DNA of 64,000 nucleotides from Jiella mangrovi (lineage in GTDB: Bacteria; Pseudomonadota; Alphaproteobacteria; Rhizobiales; Rhizobiaceae): positions 62,001 through 126,000 of the forward strand of contig NZ_JAGJCF010000009.1 of NCBI RefSeq assembly GCF_017815135.1, read 5' to 3'. Numbering within the stretch: position 1 is the stretch's first letter; each line of letters opens with the position of its first letter. The notes beneath the pieces were generated by a model. That model had not been told where the DNA came from and ran no database searches. It worked only from the letters and a program-made list of their open reading frames with translations. Position numbers and translations under genes: made by a program. Below are positions 51,828-61,471 of the stretch, piece after piece.

Positions 51828-52211
51828 ATGGATGCGGGCAGCGACGAGAGCGAATGGCGCGAGGACTGCGCGCCGCGCCGGGTGATGGAGATCTTCGCCA
51901 CCAAATGGACGAGCATGGTGCTGCACACGCTCGATGCCCGCCACGCGGGCCGCGCGCGCACCGGCGTGTTGCTGCGCAGCCTGCCGGGGATTTCCAAGAA
52001 GATGCTGACCCAGACCCTGCGCGACATGGAAGCGAGCGGGCTGATCACCCGGCATGTGGAGGGCACCGTGCCGCCGGCGGTGGAATACAGGCTGACCGCA
52101 CTGGGGCAGCGCTTCGTCGAGCCGGTGGAGATGCTCTATGCCTGGGGCCGCAAGAATGCCGATGCGCTCGACCAGCTGCAGGCACGGCCGACATCTCGGC
52201 GGGCGGGGTGA
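51828..52211 (+). CDS. HxlR family transcriptional regulator
   Basis: This winged-helix protein of 127 residues has CAPRRVMEIFATKWTSMVLH, LLRSLPGISKKMLTQTLRDM, EASGLITRHVEGTVPPAVEY and RLTALGQRFVEPVEML. The single Cys near residue 14, at the N terminus of the HTH, is common in redox- or electrophile-sensing members. Long upstream open frames in this phase are antisense artefacts; ATG 51828 starts the conserved domain. It is divergent from the PRISE reductase, its likely target. Confidence 0.9.
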   Translation: MDAGSDESEWREDCAPRRVMEIFATKWTSMVLHTLDARHAGRARTGVLLRSLPGISKKMLTQTLRDMEASGLITRHVEGTVPPAVEYRLTALGQRFVEPVEMLYAWGRKNADALDQLQARPTSRRAG

Positions 52212-52283
52212 CGCTCTTTGCATGTGGGCAGGGCCCGCGCAGAGCGCCGCCGCTTTTGGGCATGCGTCTTCAGGCTCGCTTCG

Positions 52284-53435
52284 CTAGCGCTTCGGCCACG
52301 TCCATCGCGGAGCATCCACATCGGGCGCACCGGTCTCGCCGAAACTCTTCCCCAGACGAATCTCGCTGACCGCGCCCTCGTGGCGGATGGCCTCGATCAG
52401 CGCCTGGCTGTGGCTGACGAGCACGATCTGGCATTTGGCGGATGCCAGAACCACGAGCCTTGCCAGCGCCGGCATCAGGGACGGATGAAGGCTTGCCTCG
52501 GGTTCGTTCAGGACCATCAGCTCCGGCGGTCGCGGCGACAGGAGGGCCGCGACGAGAAGCAGGTAGCGCAGCGTTCCGTCCGACAGTTCCCCGGCGCCGA
52601 GCGGACGCAGCAATCCCGTCTGGCTGAAAAGGATCCCGGCGTGATCGCCGGTACCGGTTTCGAGGGAGGAGCCGGGAAAAGCGTGCTCGATCACCTCGTC
52701 CAGCGTCTCCCGGTCGCCGATGGCACGGATCGTCGCGATGGCCGCGGCGAGATCGCCGCCATCGCCCGACAGAACCGGCGTGTAGCTCATGATCTGCGGG
52801 CGCCGGGCCGGAGCCTCGGGATCGGTGCGAAGCGCATCGTAGAAGCGCCAGTCGCGCATCCGCTCGCGCAAGGCGAGGAGTTCGGCGCCGTTCTCGGGAT
52901 CGGCGCAATGGGTGACCATGGAATCGAAGGGCGACAGGCCCTGCATGACCTCGCGCCACTCGTGCGTTCGCGCCGTCCGCAGCCTGACCATGCCGGCGCG
53001 GCGCTCGGCAAACAGCGACGCCTTGCTGAAGAGATCGCCGGTCCACATCGCTTCGAGCTTGATCGCCGGATCGAGCGGAAACGGGTGCTCCGCGCTCGGA
53101 AGGCCGAGATCGATGGCATAGCCGAAGCTGTCGTCCGAGAAGCCGAGCTTCAGGGCGACGCGGTCCTTGCGGACCGTTCCCTGGACCGGATGAACACCGG
53201 CGCGCATCTGGCGGGAGATCCTCTCCGGCCCGGCCCAGAGCGTCGATTGCAGGCCGCCTTCCGCCGCCAGCGTCCTGATGAGACGGTTCTGCGCGGTTTC
53301 CGCCAGGAGGCGTAGCGACCGGTAGAGGCTGGTCTTGCCGCTGCCGTTGGCGCCCGTCACCAAGGTCAGGCTGTCCAGCGGAACGACGATGTCGCGCAGG
53401 GAGCGATAGCCGGAGATGGCGAGCGTCGTAATCAC
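52284..53435 (-). CDS. AAA family (SMC/OLD-like) ATPase
   Basis: This protein of 383 residues has an ABC-type ATPase head: Walker A GANGSGKTS near residue 31, signature-like ELSDGTLRYLLLVAAL, and Walker B ELMVLNEPEASLHP with a following H-loop VLVSHSQALIEA. The insert between is short, and no TOPRIM nuclease domain follows, unlike OLD proteins. Such stand-alone AAA_15/AAA_21 ATPases often work with effector partners in phage defence, but none is adjacent. It starts 43 bases after the yebC stop and is transcribed in the same direction. Confidence 0.87.
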   Translation of the reverse strand: MITTLAISGYRSLRDIVVPLDSLTLVTGANGSGKTSLYRSLRLLAETAQNRLIRTLAAEGGLQSTLWAGPERISRQMRAGVHPVQGTVRKDRVALKLGFSDDSFGYAIDLGLPSAEHPFPLDPAIKLEAMWTGDLFSKASLFAERRAGMVRLRTARTHEWREVMQGLSPFDSMVTHCADPENGAELLALRERMRDWRFYDALRTDPEAPARRPQIMSYTPVLSGDGGDLAAAIATIRAIGDRETLDEVIEHAFPGSSLETGTGDHAGILFSQTGLLRPLGAGELSDGTLRYLLLVAALLSPRPPELMVLNEPEASLHPSLMPALARLVVLASAKCQIVLVSHSQALIEAIRHEGAVSEIRLGKSFGETGAPDVDAPRWTWPKR

Positions 53436-53478
53436 ACCGTCACCTCCGCCGTGTCCCTGCGGCGCGGATCGTGCCTTC

Positions 53479-54228
53479 TCAGGCCGCCGACAGCTTCGCC
53501 ATCACCTCTTCGTCGACCTCGAAATTGGCATAGACGTTCTGGACGTCGTCGTCCTCGTCGAGATTGCCGATGAGGCGGAGAACGCTCTGCGCCTTTTCCT
53601 CGTCGACGGGGGTGCCGGTCTGGGGCCGCCAGATGGCGCGGACGCTTTCGGCCTCGCCGAGGGACTTCTCCAGCGCGGTCGAGACCTCGTTGAGATCCTC
53701 GAAGGCGGTGATGATGGTGTGGCCGTTCTCGTCGGAGACGACGTCGTCGGCGCCGGCCTCGATCGCCGCTTCCATCACCGTGTCGGCGTCGCCGACGGAG
53801 GCCGGATAGACGACTTCGCCGACCCGGTCGAACATGAAGGCGACGGACCCCGTTTCGCCGAGGGCGCCACCGGACTTGGTGAAATAGGAGCGCACGTTGG
53901 ACGCGGTGCGGTTGCGGTTGTCGGTGAGCGCCTCGACGATGACCGCGACACCGCCGGGCCCGTAGCCCTCGTAGCGGACCTCGTCGTAGTTCTCGCCATC
54001 GCCGCCCGCCGCCTTCTTGATGGCGCGGTCGATATTGTCCTTCGGCATCGACTGGGCCTTGGCGTTGTTGATCGCCAGGCGCAGGCGCGGGTTCATGTCG
54101 GGGTCGGGCAGGCCGGCCTTCGCCGCCACGGTGATCTCGCGGGCGAGCTTGGAAAACAGCTTGGAGCGCACGGCATCCTGCCGCCCCTTGCGATGCATGA
54201 TGTTCTTGAACTGTGAATGACCGGCCAT
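53479..54228 (-). CDS. yebC: YebC/PmpR family DNA-binding or translation factor
   Basis: This protein of 249 residues has the family start [19 protein letters not shown], followed by [27 protein letters not shown] and [19 protein letters not shown]. YebC-like proteins regulate transcription in several bacteria, and relatives act on translating ribosomes. Length is standard. ATG 54228 has AGGTG close upstream; longer open frames upstream are spurious. In many proteobacteria it precedes ruvC; here ruvC is 12 kb away with lepA. Confidence 0.95.
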   Translation of the reverse strand: MAGHSQFKNIMHRKGRQDAVRSKLFSKLAREITVAAKAGLPDPDMNPRLRLAINNAKAQSMPKDNIDRAIKKAAGGDGENYDEVRYEGYGPGGVAVIVEALTDNRNRTASNVRSYFTKSGGALGETGSVAFMFDRVGEVVYPASVGDADTVMEAAIEAGADDVVSDENGHTIITAFEDLNEVSTALEKSLGEAESVRAIWRPQTGTPVDEEKAQSVLRLIGNLDEDDDVQNVYANFEVDEEVMAKLSAA

Positions 54229-54756
54229 GCGGCACCTGCTCTCGAAATGTCGAAGGTGAAAAGTGAAAGGTGATATAAAAAATCCTGGCGCAAACGTCCA
54301 GAAACCTCGAACAGCCGCAGGGCCGGTGTCTCGTCTCGCCGCCAAAAAGCCGGCTTGCGGGCCAAATCCTGTTGCGCAAGAATGCGGGGTCGCCGAAAAC
54401 GGGCCCTGCCTGCGGCAGTGATGGTGGCCTTGGCTGGAAGCGTCCCTGCCGCCGAGGGGCGATGTCTTTGGGACGGAGCGGTCGGTCATTTCGAATGGCG
54501 GAAACACGCAAATCGCAGATCCCGTTGATGAAGCCGGCAGCCATTTCAAACCGCAGTCCCGCACCATCCGAGCGTCTACGGAACCGGGCATCGACCCCTT
54601 GCTGGTCCGAGATAACGAGCGGTTGCGACGCGTTTTGCCCGAACCGGGCCCCGGCTTCGCTTGCCCTTCGCGCCGATCCGCCGGGCGAGGGGAGGCTGGA
54701 GCGCGCTTGCGGTGCGAGCGCGATTCGTGGACCGGCGACGACGCGGCCGTGTGCGG
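54229..54756. other. Intergenic region, no supported gene
   Basis: These 528 bases lie between the divergently oriented yebC and first sulfotransferase-like gene. Several frames are open because of GC bias, but none has a credible start and coding pattern. A short A/T-rich patch at about 54250-54290 could hold the yebC promoter. No RNA gene or repeat was recognised. Confidence 0.6.
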
Positions 54757-55788
54757 ATGCTTGACCCTTACTGGATGGAGGCGTGCGCGGCCGTCGAGGC
54801 GTTGACGCATGGGTCGAAAGCCATGCGGGTTGCCGTACCCGCAGGGCTTCGCGACAGGATCGACGGGGCCGTCGGCTATGACGCGCCGGCCGATGCCGTG
54901 TTGATCCACAAGGGATTGCTGGGCAGCGTGCCGCTGGAAACCCTGGCGAAGACCAGTCCGCTGGTTCCCGAATTCCAGAACGACGTCTTCCTGCTCTTCC
55001 GGCTCGATGGCCGCTCCAAGGTCAGCCGAGCCCGCCCGCTGACGTGGCTGTCCCGATTTCTGACCCGGCAAAGGGTCTCGCCGCTCGAGACCTATCTCGA
55101 CGACGTGGCTTCGGCGCGCTTTGCCGGCTCGCAACGGGTCTTCATCCACATTCCCAAGACGGCGGGCACATCCGTGTTCGAGGCCGCGCGCCAGGCGGCG
55201 ATCCGGCCGCTCTATCTCGACGATCTGACGGCGCTGCAGACGGCCGTGCCGCATCTTGCTGCATATGATTTGATCGGAGGGCATGTCGGCTTCGATGCGC
55301 TTGAAGCCGAGATCGCCGACGCGCAGTATTTCGCCATCGTCCGCGAGCCGCTCGAACGGCTGGTTTCGGTGGCTGGCCATGCCCGCCGCCCCGGGGAAAG
55401 GATCGAGAGTTTCAGCCCGGTCATGCGATTCCTGGCGGAAAATTCGCTGCGCGCGTTTCTCGACCGCATGGAAGGGCGGATCGAACTGCGCGTGCAGCAG
55501 TGGATGCTGACGGGAAAGATGCAGCCGTCGCAAGCCTTGACCCGCGAGCGGCTCGAAAGGATTGCCGTCGCCACGACGGAGGGGCTCGATCGGTTCCTGC
55601 ATCGGCAGGGGGCGTCGCTCGGCATCGACCCGGCCAGGCTTCCAAGGCTGAACGTGACGCGCGATCGCCAAAGCCTCGTTTCTCAGGCCGAGATCGACGA
55701 GGCCGTCGCAGCCCATGGCGACATGATCGAGGCGGCGCGCGATCTCTATCGCCTCGTGCGGGAACAGGAGCTGGATCGGGAGGCGTAG
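54757..55788 (+). CDS. Sulfotransferase-like family protein, copy 1
   Basis: This protein of 343 residues has a P-loop-like 5'-PAPS-binding motif [18 protein letters not shown] near residue 130 and a later 3'-phosphate motif [17 protein letters not shown]. These are signatures of the carbohydrate sulfotransferase superfamily. The N-terminal part (about 1-110) is specific to this pair of paralogues ([15 protein letters not shown], then [14 protein letters not shown]). No signal peptide or membrane anchor is visible. It starts at ATG 54757 or GTG 54751, without a strong ribosome site; alignment with copy 2 supports this region. Acceptor unknown. Confidence 0.8.
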   Translation: MLDPYWMEACAAVEALTHGSKAMRVAVPAGLRDRIDGAVGYDAPADAVLIHKGLLGSVPLETLAKTSPLVPEFQNDVFLLFRLDGRSKVSRARPLTWLSRFLTRQRVSPLETYLDDVASARFAGSQRVFIHIPKTAGTSVFEAARQAAIRPLYLDDLTALQTAVPHLAAYDLIGGHVGFDALEAEIADAQYFAIVREPLERLVSVAGHARRPGERIESFSPVMRFLAENSLRAFLDRMEGRIELRVQQWMLTGKMQPSQALTRERLERIAVATTEGLDRFLHRQGASLGIDPARLPRLNVTRDRQSLVSQAEIDEAVAAHGDMIEAARDLYRLVREQELDREA

Positions 55789-55941
55789 AACGCGGCGCCT
55801 CCCGTGCTTCGATGTCTTCGGCGCACGGCTTCGATCGACCGAGACATGGCGGGTCTGCAATTTGAAGTTCGGCGCCGCCTCTGCCAAGGAGACGGTCGCG
55901 AAGGACAGATCCCACTCACGAGCGAGAGAGCACCGACAAGC

Positions 55942-57063
55942 ATGACGCGTTCAACCCATCCCCTGCCCGAAGGCCCTGCGTCATGGGCCGAGGCAAAGGA
56001 AGGGCTGGACCCGTTCTGGGCAGCGGCGGTCGCGGCCGCACGGAAGCTGGCGCAAGAGGCGGGCGGAATGTCCATCGCCGTGCCGAAGGCGCTTGCCGGG
56101 CGGATCCCGGGTGGCGTGCCCTATGGCACGGATGCGGACGCGGTCCTGCTGCACAAGGGCGAGATGCATCTCGTCCCCTTGGCGATGCTTCGCCGGATCG
56201 CCGGTTGGGACCCGGTCTTCGCCAACCCCGTCTTCGTCCTCTACGCCGCGAAGGAGCCCGGCCGCGGCTTCCTTTCTTCGCTCCTGCCCGGGCGCAAGCG
56301 ATCGCATGTGAAAGTCGTCGAGGCCCACCTTGCGGACGTCGAACGGCGGCGCTTCACCGGCCGGCAGCAGACCGTCCTCATCCATGTGCCCAAGACGGCC
56401 GGGACGGCGCTCATTCATGCGGTGAACCGGGGCAGTCTCGTTCGCACGCTGCATCTTGGCGATTCGTCCCGCGAGATGAAAACCGCCCACGAACATCTTC
56501 CCGCCTACGACTTCATCGCCGGCCATGTCGGCTTCAACCGGATGCGGGATCACCTGCCGGAGGCGCATTACGTCTCGGTCCTGCGCGATCCGCTCGACCG
56601 GCTCGTCTCGCTTGCCGGCCATGCCCGCCGCGTCGACCGGGCCGATCATCTCAGTCGGGCGATGCAGATGCTGCGCGCCATGTCGTTGCGTGAATGGTTC
56701 GACCGTGGCGAGGCAGAGCCCGAACTCTTCATCGCCAGTTCCTATCTGACCGGCCACAAGCGGCCCAGCCGCGACCTTCTCTCCGAACGGCTCGAGCGGA
56801 TCGATGTCGCGACCATGGAGGGATTGCCGCAGTTCTTGAGGCGCAATGCCGATGCTCTCGGCATTGTCAGCGACGAACTTGCCCCCGCCAACGTCACCGA
56901 AAACCGCGCGACGCTCGTCCCGCAAGCGGAGGTCGAGGAACTCGTGGCGACCCATGGCGAACTGATCGAGGAAGCGCGTATGCTCTATCGTCTCGTGCGC
57001 GAAAGAGAGCGGGCCAGGGATGGGGAGGCCGTCTCACGCGACCGGGCGTTGCTTCGAGGCTGA
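55942..57063 (+). CDS. Sulfotransferase-like family protein, copy 2
   Basis: This protein of 373 residues is a full-length paralogue of the preceding gene: [94 protein letters not shown]. Shared spacing throughout shows tandem duplication. The PAPS-binding motifs are intact, so both copies could be active. Start ATG 55942 is used; upstream open sequence has no site. It is separated from copy 1 by 153 bases and followed 16 bases later by the GFA-family gene. Confidence 0.82.
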   Translation: MTRSTHPLPEGPASWAEAKEGLDPFWAAAVAAARKLAQEAGGMSIAVPKALAGRIPGGVPYGTDADAVLLHKGEMHLVPLAMLRRIAGWDPVFANPVFVLYAAKEPGRGFLSSLLPGRKRSHVKVVEAHLADVERRRFTGRQQTVLIHVPKTAGTALIHAVNRGSLVRTLHLGDSSREMKTAHEHLPAYDFIAGHVGFNRMRDHLPEAHYVSVLRDPLDRLVSLAGHARRVDRADHLSRAMQMLRAMSLREWFDRGEAEPELFIASSYLTGHKRPSRDLLSERLERIDVATMEGLPQFLRRNADALGIVSDELAPANVTENRATLVPQAEVEELVATHGELIEEARMLYRLVRERERARDGEAVSRDRALLRG

Positions 57064-57079
57064 GAAAGGAGTGCCGCCG

Positions 57080-57565
57080 ATGATGACTGTGAAGATGCCG
57101 CCTCTGCCGCTGACCGGCGGGTGCCAGTGTGGGGCGGTTCGCTACGAGATCAGCGCCGTGCCGGTCATGTTCTATCTCTGCCATTGCAGCGAATGTCAGA
57201 CCCAGACCTCGAGCGCCTTCGGCGAAAGTCTGCGCTGCGATCCGGCCTTCGTGACGGTGACGGGCAAGATGGCGACGACGACCCGGACCGCCGAAAGCGG
57301 CACGGTGCGGTTCGGGGATTTCTGCCCCGAATGTGGCGTCAGGATCCAGCATCGCTCGAAGGGCGATCCGGGGCGGTTGAACATCAAGGCCGGGACGCTC
57401 GACGACGCCTCTTGGCTCGCGCCGGCGGGCCATATCTGGACACGATCGCGGCAGGTGTTCGTCACCATCGGCGAGGGCGAACTTTCCTATCGCGAAGCTC
57501 CGGAGGACGGCGGGGCGGCGATGCAGGCGCGCTGGCGTCAAATGCTCGGGCTGGACGAAGGTTAA
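57080..57565 (+). CDS. GFA family zinc protein (CENP-V/GFA domain)
   Basis: This protein of 161 residues has the zinc-binding cysteines of the GFA fold: LTGGCQCGAVRYEI, LCHCSECQTQTSSAF and DFCPECGVRIQHRS. The family includes a glutathione-dependent formaldehyde-activating enzyme, but most members lack proven activity and that role should not be assumed. ATG 57080 follows GAAAGGA with nine bases spacing. It may be co-transcribed with the second sulfotransferase-like gene. Confidence 0.9.
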   Translation: MMTVKMPPLPLTGGCQCGAVRYEISAVPVMFYLCHCSECQTQTSSAFGESLRCDPAFVTVTGKMATTTRTAESGTVRFGDFCPECGVRIQHRSKGDPGRLNIKAGTLDDASWLAPAGHIWTRSRQVFVTIGEGELSYREAPEDGGAAMQARWRQMLGLDEG

Positions 57566-57585
57566 GGGGGCCGATTCCGTCGGCT

Positions 57586-57987
57586 CTATGGAAGGGCGCT
57601 GCGGCGCTCGGCGTCCAGTTCCGCAAGGCTTTTCAGCGCCGCCCGCACGATTTCCTCGCGCACTTCGAGTTCGCCTTCGCTGAGCGTCATCCGCTCGAAG
57701 TCCGACCACATGATCCATCGCGACAGGCTTCTCTCCTCGGCGCTTTGCTGAAGGAAGATCTGGATGCCCGAATGCCTCGGATCGGCGATGATTGCCGTCA
57801 TCAAGGTCTCGATCGCGTCGAGCGGTCCCTCCAGCAGCTGGATGAAGCGGTTGAATTCGTGGATCAGCAGGCCGGTGACGGAAATGGTCGGATTGCGCCG
57901 GGCCGCCGAGGCGGCGATCGCCTTGACGTCGTCCGCCGTGACGCTCGCTGCGGGGCGCGAGACATAAGCGAGCCTGTAGAGAGTCAT
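57586..57987 (-). CDS. BLUF domain blue-light photoreceptor
   Basis: This flavin-binding sensor of 133 residues contains a single BLUF domain. Photocycle residues are placed as expected: Tyr8 (RLAYVSR), Asn32 (ARRNPTISVTGLL) and Gln50 (NRFIQLLEGP), followed by IIADPRHSGIQIFLQ. The remaining 35 or so residues form a helical cap. ATG 57987 has GGAAGGA upstream. There is no output domain, so it must act through a partner; no obvious partner gene is adjacent, although a histidine kinase lies 2 kb downstream. Confidence 0.92.
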   Translation of the reverse strand: MTLYRLAYVSRPAASVTADDVKAIAASAARRNPTISVTGLLIHEFNRFIQLLEGPLDAIETLMTAIIADPRHSGIQIFLQQSAEERSLSRWIMWSDFERMTLSEGELEVREEIVRAALKSLAELDAERRSALP

Positions 57988-58156
57988 GGCCGAACATCCT
58001 TCCGCGCCAGGGGATGGGGCGACTTTGGCGTCGCGCCCCGACCATCTGCTTGCATGATAACGACAATATGACTTTGCGATGCTCGCGCCAACTGCCTTCA
58101 ATCGCGGATCGCGGCCGGCCGTAAGAAGGCGCTTTCAGGAGAAGGAGGCGGCATTG

Positions 58157-58786
58157 ATGGTCAGTGGCAAACGGCGCAGCCGGGCCGTGATCCGGTCCTT
58201 CATTCTCGTTCTGGCAGTCGGGGCTCCAGGGACCGAGTTGTGCGCGCAGGAGGCCGGCAGCTCGGCTTCGGAGCGCGCGGTCGAAGGCAAGGGCGCCCGG
58301 CAGGACGACGAACTCGCAACCCTGTTTCAGGCCCTTCGCGCTGCCCGGGACGAGGCGAGCGCTCGCCGAATTGAGGACCGGATCTGGCGGCGCTGGATGC
58401 AGGCGCCCGACGCGCGCACCGCAGAGCTCGTCCGCGAGGCGATGGCCCGGCGCGAGGTTTACGACTTTGCGGGCGCCAGGTCTCTGCTCGACGAGGCGGT
58501 CGCCCGCTCGCCGAACTATGCCGAGGTCTACAATCAGCGTGGCTTCATCCTGTTTCTTCAGGATGATCTCGACGGCGCGCTCGGCGATGTCGACCGGGCG
58601 ATCGCGCTCGAGCCCCGCCATTTCGCCGCCATGGCCGGACGTGCGCTGATCCTGATGCGGCAGGGCCGGCACCGGCTCGCGCAAAAACAGCTGCGCGAAG
58701 CGGTCACGATCGATCCGTACCTGAAGGAGCGGAACCTCCTCGTCGGCGGCGAGCCGGAGCCGGGCAGCCCCGGCATCGAACTTTGA
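58157..58786 (+). CDS. Exported TPR-repeat protein
   Basis: This protein of 209 residues has an N-terminal signal-like segment (AVIRSFILVLAVGAPGTELC; the Cys could suggest a lipoprotein but the box is poor) and two or three TPR units (MARREVYDFAGARSLLDEAV, AEVYNQRGFILFLQDDLDGA, AAMAGRALILMRQGRHRLAQ). ATG 58157 has GAAGGAGG eight bases before it. TPR proteins scaffold complexes; the partner is unknown. It precedes the exported metallo-hydrolase-like gene in the same direction. Confidence 0.82.
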   Translation: MVSGKRRSRAVIRSFILVLAVGAPGTELCAQEAGSSASERAVEGKGARQDDELATLFQALRAARDEASARRIEDRIWRRWMQAPDARTAELVREAMARREVYDFAGARSLLDEAVARSPNYAEVYNQRGFILFLQDDLDGALGDVDRAIALEPRHFAAMAGRALILMRQGRHRLAQKQLREAVTIDPYLKERNLLVGGEPEPGSPGIEL

Positions 58787-58948
58787 GCCCCGCACCGGCA
58801 GGTGAATAGACCTGTTCCGGCGTCGATGACGGCTTGTTGATTTGGCAGGTCGACGGTTGCGGGTAGCCTCGCAAGTGATGATCGGCACGGGGGGCGGGGT
58901 GCCGACGATGGATGTGTTCCGAGCGCCGCCGGCACAGGAGTTCAGCCT

Positions 58949-59791
58949 TTGCGTCTTCGTCTTGCCGGTTTTCTCGCAATCTTGCTTGCCGTGCTCTTCG
59001 GGCCGGCGTCTTCGGCATCGGCGCAGCAGGCCGAGCCCGGCGAGCGTCCGAGCCAGTGCCGCGCGATCGCAAGCCTTCTTCCAAGCGTGACCTATGCGCA
59101 GTTCTCTCCGTCCGAACGCGGGCTTTTCGACGGCAAGCCGGCCGAACGGACGGTGACGATCACCTACATCACCCACGCGACCTTCCTGATCGAAAGCCCC
59201 GAGGGTGTTCGCGCCGCGACGGACTTCGCCGGCTATGCCGGGCCCGTCCTTCCGGACATCGTGACGATGAACAAGGCGCATTCCTCCCACAACACGGCCT
59301 TTCCCGATCCGGCGATCCGAAACGTCCTGACCGGTTGGAACCCCGACGGGGACGGCCCGATCCGCCATGCGATCACCGTCGGCGACATGTATGTGCGTAA
59401 CGTGACGACCGACATTCGCTCCTGGGGCGGCGCAATGGAGGCGGACGGAAACTCGATCTTCATCTTCGAGGTGGCCGGTCTTTGCATCGGGCATCTCGGC
59501 CATCTGCACCACATGCTCACGGACGAGAATTTTGCCGCGATCGGCCGGCTCGACATCCTGATGGTCCCGGTCGACGGCGGCATGACCATGAGCCAGGAGG
59601 GCATGGGCGAGATCGCCGAGCGGCTGCAATCGCGCATCATCCTGCCGATGCATCGCTTCCGCGGGCCGATCGATCGGTTCCTGTCGAAGGTGCCGGATTT
59701 CGACGTAGAGTGGCGTGGTTCCGACAGTTTCAAGGTTTCGGTGACGTCCCTGCCGGATCGGCCGACGGTGATCGTCCTGCCTGGCGTTTAA
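58949..59791 (+). CDS. Exported metallo-beta-lactamase-fold hydrolase (UlaG-like)
   Basis: This protein of 280 residues has a signal peptide (MRLRLAGFLAILLAVLFGPA, SSASAQ). It has an MBL-type core: TITYITHATFLIESPEGVRA, then MNKAHSSHNT as the probable metal histidines, LGHLHHML, VPVDGGMTMS and LPMHRF. The pattern suits UlaG-like Zn hydrolases rather than true beta-lactamases. TTG 58949 is the start, with AGGAG (58935-58939) nine bases upstream. The substrate is unknown. It follows the TPR gene by 162 bases. Confidence 0.8.
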   Translation: MRLRLAGFLAILLAVLFGPASSASAQQAEPGERPSQCRAIASLLPSVTYAQFSPSERGLFDGKPAERTVTITYITHATFLIESPEGVRAATDFAGYAGPVLPDIVTMNKAHSSHNTAFPDPAIRNVLTGWNPDGDGPIRHAITVGDMYVRNVTTDIRSWGGAMEADGNSIFIFEVAGLCIGHLGHLHHMLTDENFAAIGRLDILMVPVDGGMTMSQEGMGEIAERLQSRIILPMHRFRGPIDRFLSKVPDFDVEWRGSDSFKVSVTSLPDRPTVIVLPGV

Positions 59792-59977
59792 CCGGCCTTC
59801 GCCGCAAAGGAATGCCGGGCTTTCGTTCGGCGCGCTGTCCCGGCCATGCCTGTCAAAGTTGCTAACGCGCACGAATAGTCTGACGAAGTACAGAAAATCT
59901 TTCGTTTTCAATAAGATGTTGCATTTTTTTGTTGAGCCGCATACCGTAACGATCCAGGGAGACGGCGGAGGCGCGCT

Positions 59978-61471
59978 ATGGATACGATCGAACATTATGT
60001 CGATGATCGAACGGCGGGCCGCGATCGGGCTCTCGAGAAGGTTGCAAATCGAAACGAGTTGTTGGTGAAAAGCGGCCTTCTCGCCCATGAGGGTGCGGGC
60101 CCATTCGAGCGGATCGTCGATCTTGCCTGCGACGTGTTCGACATCCCCACGGCGCTGTTCACCCTCGTCGGCGACGATTTTCAGGTCTACCTCACCCAGC
60201 GCGGGCTGGACGCTGGCCAGCCCTGCGACGAGAAGTCGGCGTTCAAGCATTCCCTGTGCCGTCAGGTCGCCGTCACGGCGCGCACGCTGGCGATTTCGGA
60301 TGCGGCGAAAGACGCTGTGACGGCCGGCAATCCCAATGTCGAGACCTTCGGGATCGGTGCTTATCTGGGCGTCCCGGTCAGATTGCCGACTGGCGAGGTG
60401 ATCGGTTCCCTCGCCGTGATTTCCAGCGATCCGTACCATTGGTCCGACCGCGAAGTGCGGCGACTGGAGACTTTGTCGTCGGTTCTGGAGGACGAAATCC
60501 GCGTCCGCGTCGGCGAGACGAAATGGCGAAATCTGTTCGACAAGCTCGTCGAGGGCTTCGTTCTCGCCGAGGCCATCCGCGGCGAAACCGGGCGTCTCGT
60601 CGACTGGATGCATGTCGAGGTCAACGACGCTTACGGAAAGCTCGTCGGGATCGAGCGGGCGGATGCGCGCGGGAAGAAGGCGAGCGAACTTTTTCCCGAT
60701 CTCGAAGCGGGCTGGCGCGACGATTTCGCCAAAGTCGTCGACGAGCAGGAGGTCGTCACCTTCATCCGCCATGTCAGCCATAACGGCCGCTGGTACGAGG
60801 GCTCCGCCCAGCCCCTGTCGGATGATCGGTTCGTGGTTCTGTTCATCGACGTCACCGCCAGGATGGAAGAGCAGACCCGCCGCGCCGACATGCAGCGCGA
60901 AACCGAACATCGCTTGAAGAACAGCCTTGCCGTCGTGGCGTCCATCGCGCGTCAGACGTTTCGCTGCGCAACCAGCATCGAGGATGCGCGCGACACGTTG
61001 CTCGGGCGGATCGACGTCCTGACCCGAGCCCATCTGGTCCTGCATGATGGAGGACGCGGCGGGGGGGCGATCGCCGCCGTGCTCGAGACCGCCTTTGCTC
61101 CCTTCGCAGGCAAGGGGCGCATGGAAATGAATGGCCCGGCGGTGGTGATCGGGCCGCAGAGTGCGACGAATCTCGCCCTCGTCACCCATGAGCTCGCCAC
61201 CAACGCGGCCAAATACGGGGCGCTTTCCAGTGAGTCCGGAAGGGTCGATATCGACTGGTGGATCGAGCAGGCCGACGGCGAGGCGATCCTGTCGCTCAAC
61301 TGGTGCGAGCGCGGCGGCCCGCCGGCCCGACAGCCGGAGAGGCTGAGCATCGGAACGCGCCTGATCAAGGCGGGCCTCCAGGTCGCAGGCGGCCATTGCG
61401 AGATCAGATACGAGCCGGAAGGTCTCGTTTGCGAATTGCGCGCGCCGTTGAAGGCGATCCAGGCTCGCTGA
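59978..61471 (+). CDS. GAF-PAS HWE-type sensor histidine kinase
   Basis: This soluble kinase of 497 residues has an N-terminal GAF domain (about 40-175; IVDLACDVFDIPTALFTLVG, AYLGVPVRLPTGEVIGSLAV) and a PAS domain (about 185-295). The HWE kinase core has phospho-acceptor His311 (ETEHRLKNSLAVVASIARQT), the N-box HELATNAAKYGALS and the WxE motif LNWCERG. HWE kinases in Hyphomicrobiales often feed light or general-stress signalling. No response regulator is adjacent. The leader (59792-59977) is A/T-rich with T-tracts and probably holds the promoter. Confidence 0.92.
   Translation: MDTIEHYVDDRTAGRDRALEKVANRNELLVKSGLLAHEGAGPFERIVDLACDVFDIPTALFTLVGDDFQVYLTQRGLDAGQPCDEKSAFKHSLCRQVAVTARTLAISDAAKDAVTAGNPNVETFGIGAYLGVPVRLPTGEVIGSLAVISSDPYHWSDREVRRLETLSSVLEDEIRVRVGETKWRNLFDKLVEGFVLAEAIRGETGRLVDWMHVEVNDAYGKLVGIERADARGKKASELFPDLEAGWRDDFAKVVDEQEVVTFIRHVSHNGRWYEGSAQPLSDDRFVVLFIDVTARMEEQTRRADMQRETEHRLKNSLAVVASIARQTFRCATSIEDARDTLLGRIDVLTRAHLVLHDGGRGGGAIAAVLETAFAPFAGKGRMEMNGPAVVIGPQSATNLALVTHELATNAAKYGALSSESGRVDIDWWIEQADGEAILSLNWCERGGPPARQPERLSIGTRLIKAGLQVAGGHCEIRYEPEGLVCELRAPLKAIQAR

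Noticed and set aside
53479-55887. An 800-codon frame that would extend YebC far upstream
   Set aside because: The conserved YebC start MAGHSQFKN lies at 54228; the extension is antisense to a sulfotransferase-like gene and has no family features.
59792-59977. EcfG-type (general stress) promoter before the HWE kinase
   Set aside because: No GGAAC-N16/17-CGTT arrangement was found in the A/T-rich leader.
56894-61396. A 1500-codon open frame on the minus strand
   Set aside because: It runs antisense to the GFA-family, TPR, MBL-like and HWE kinase genes with recognisable families, and its translation is low-complexity Arg/Asp/Gly-rich; a GC-bias shadow.
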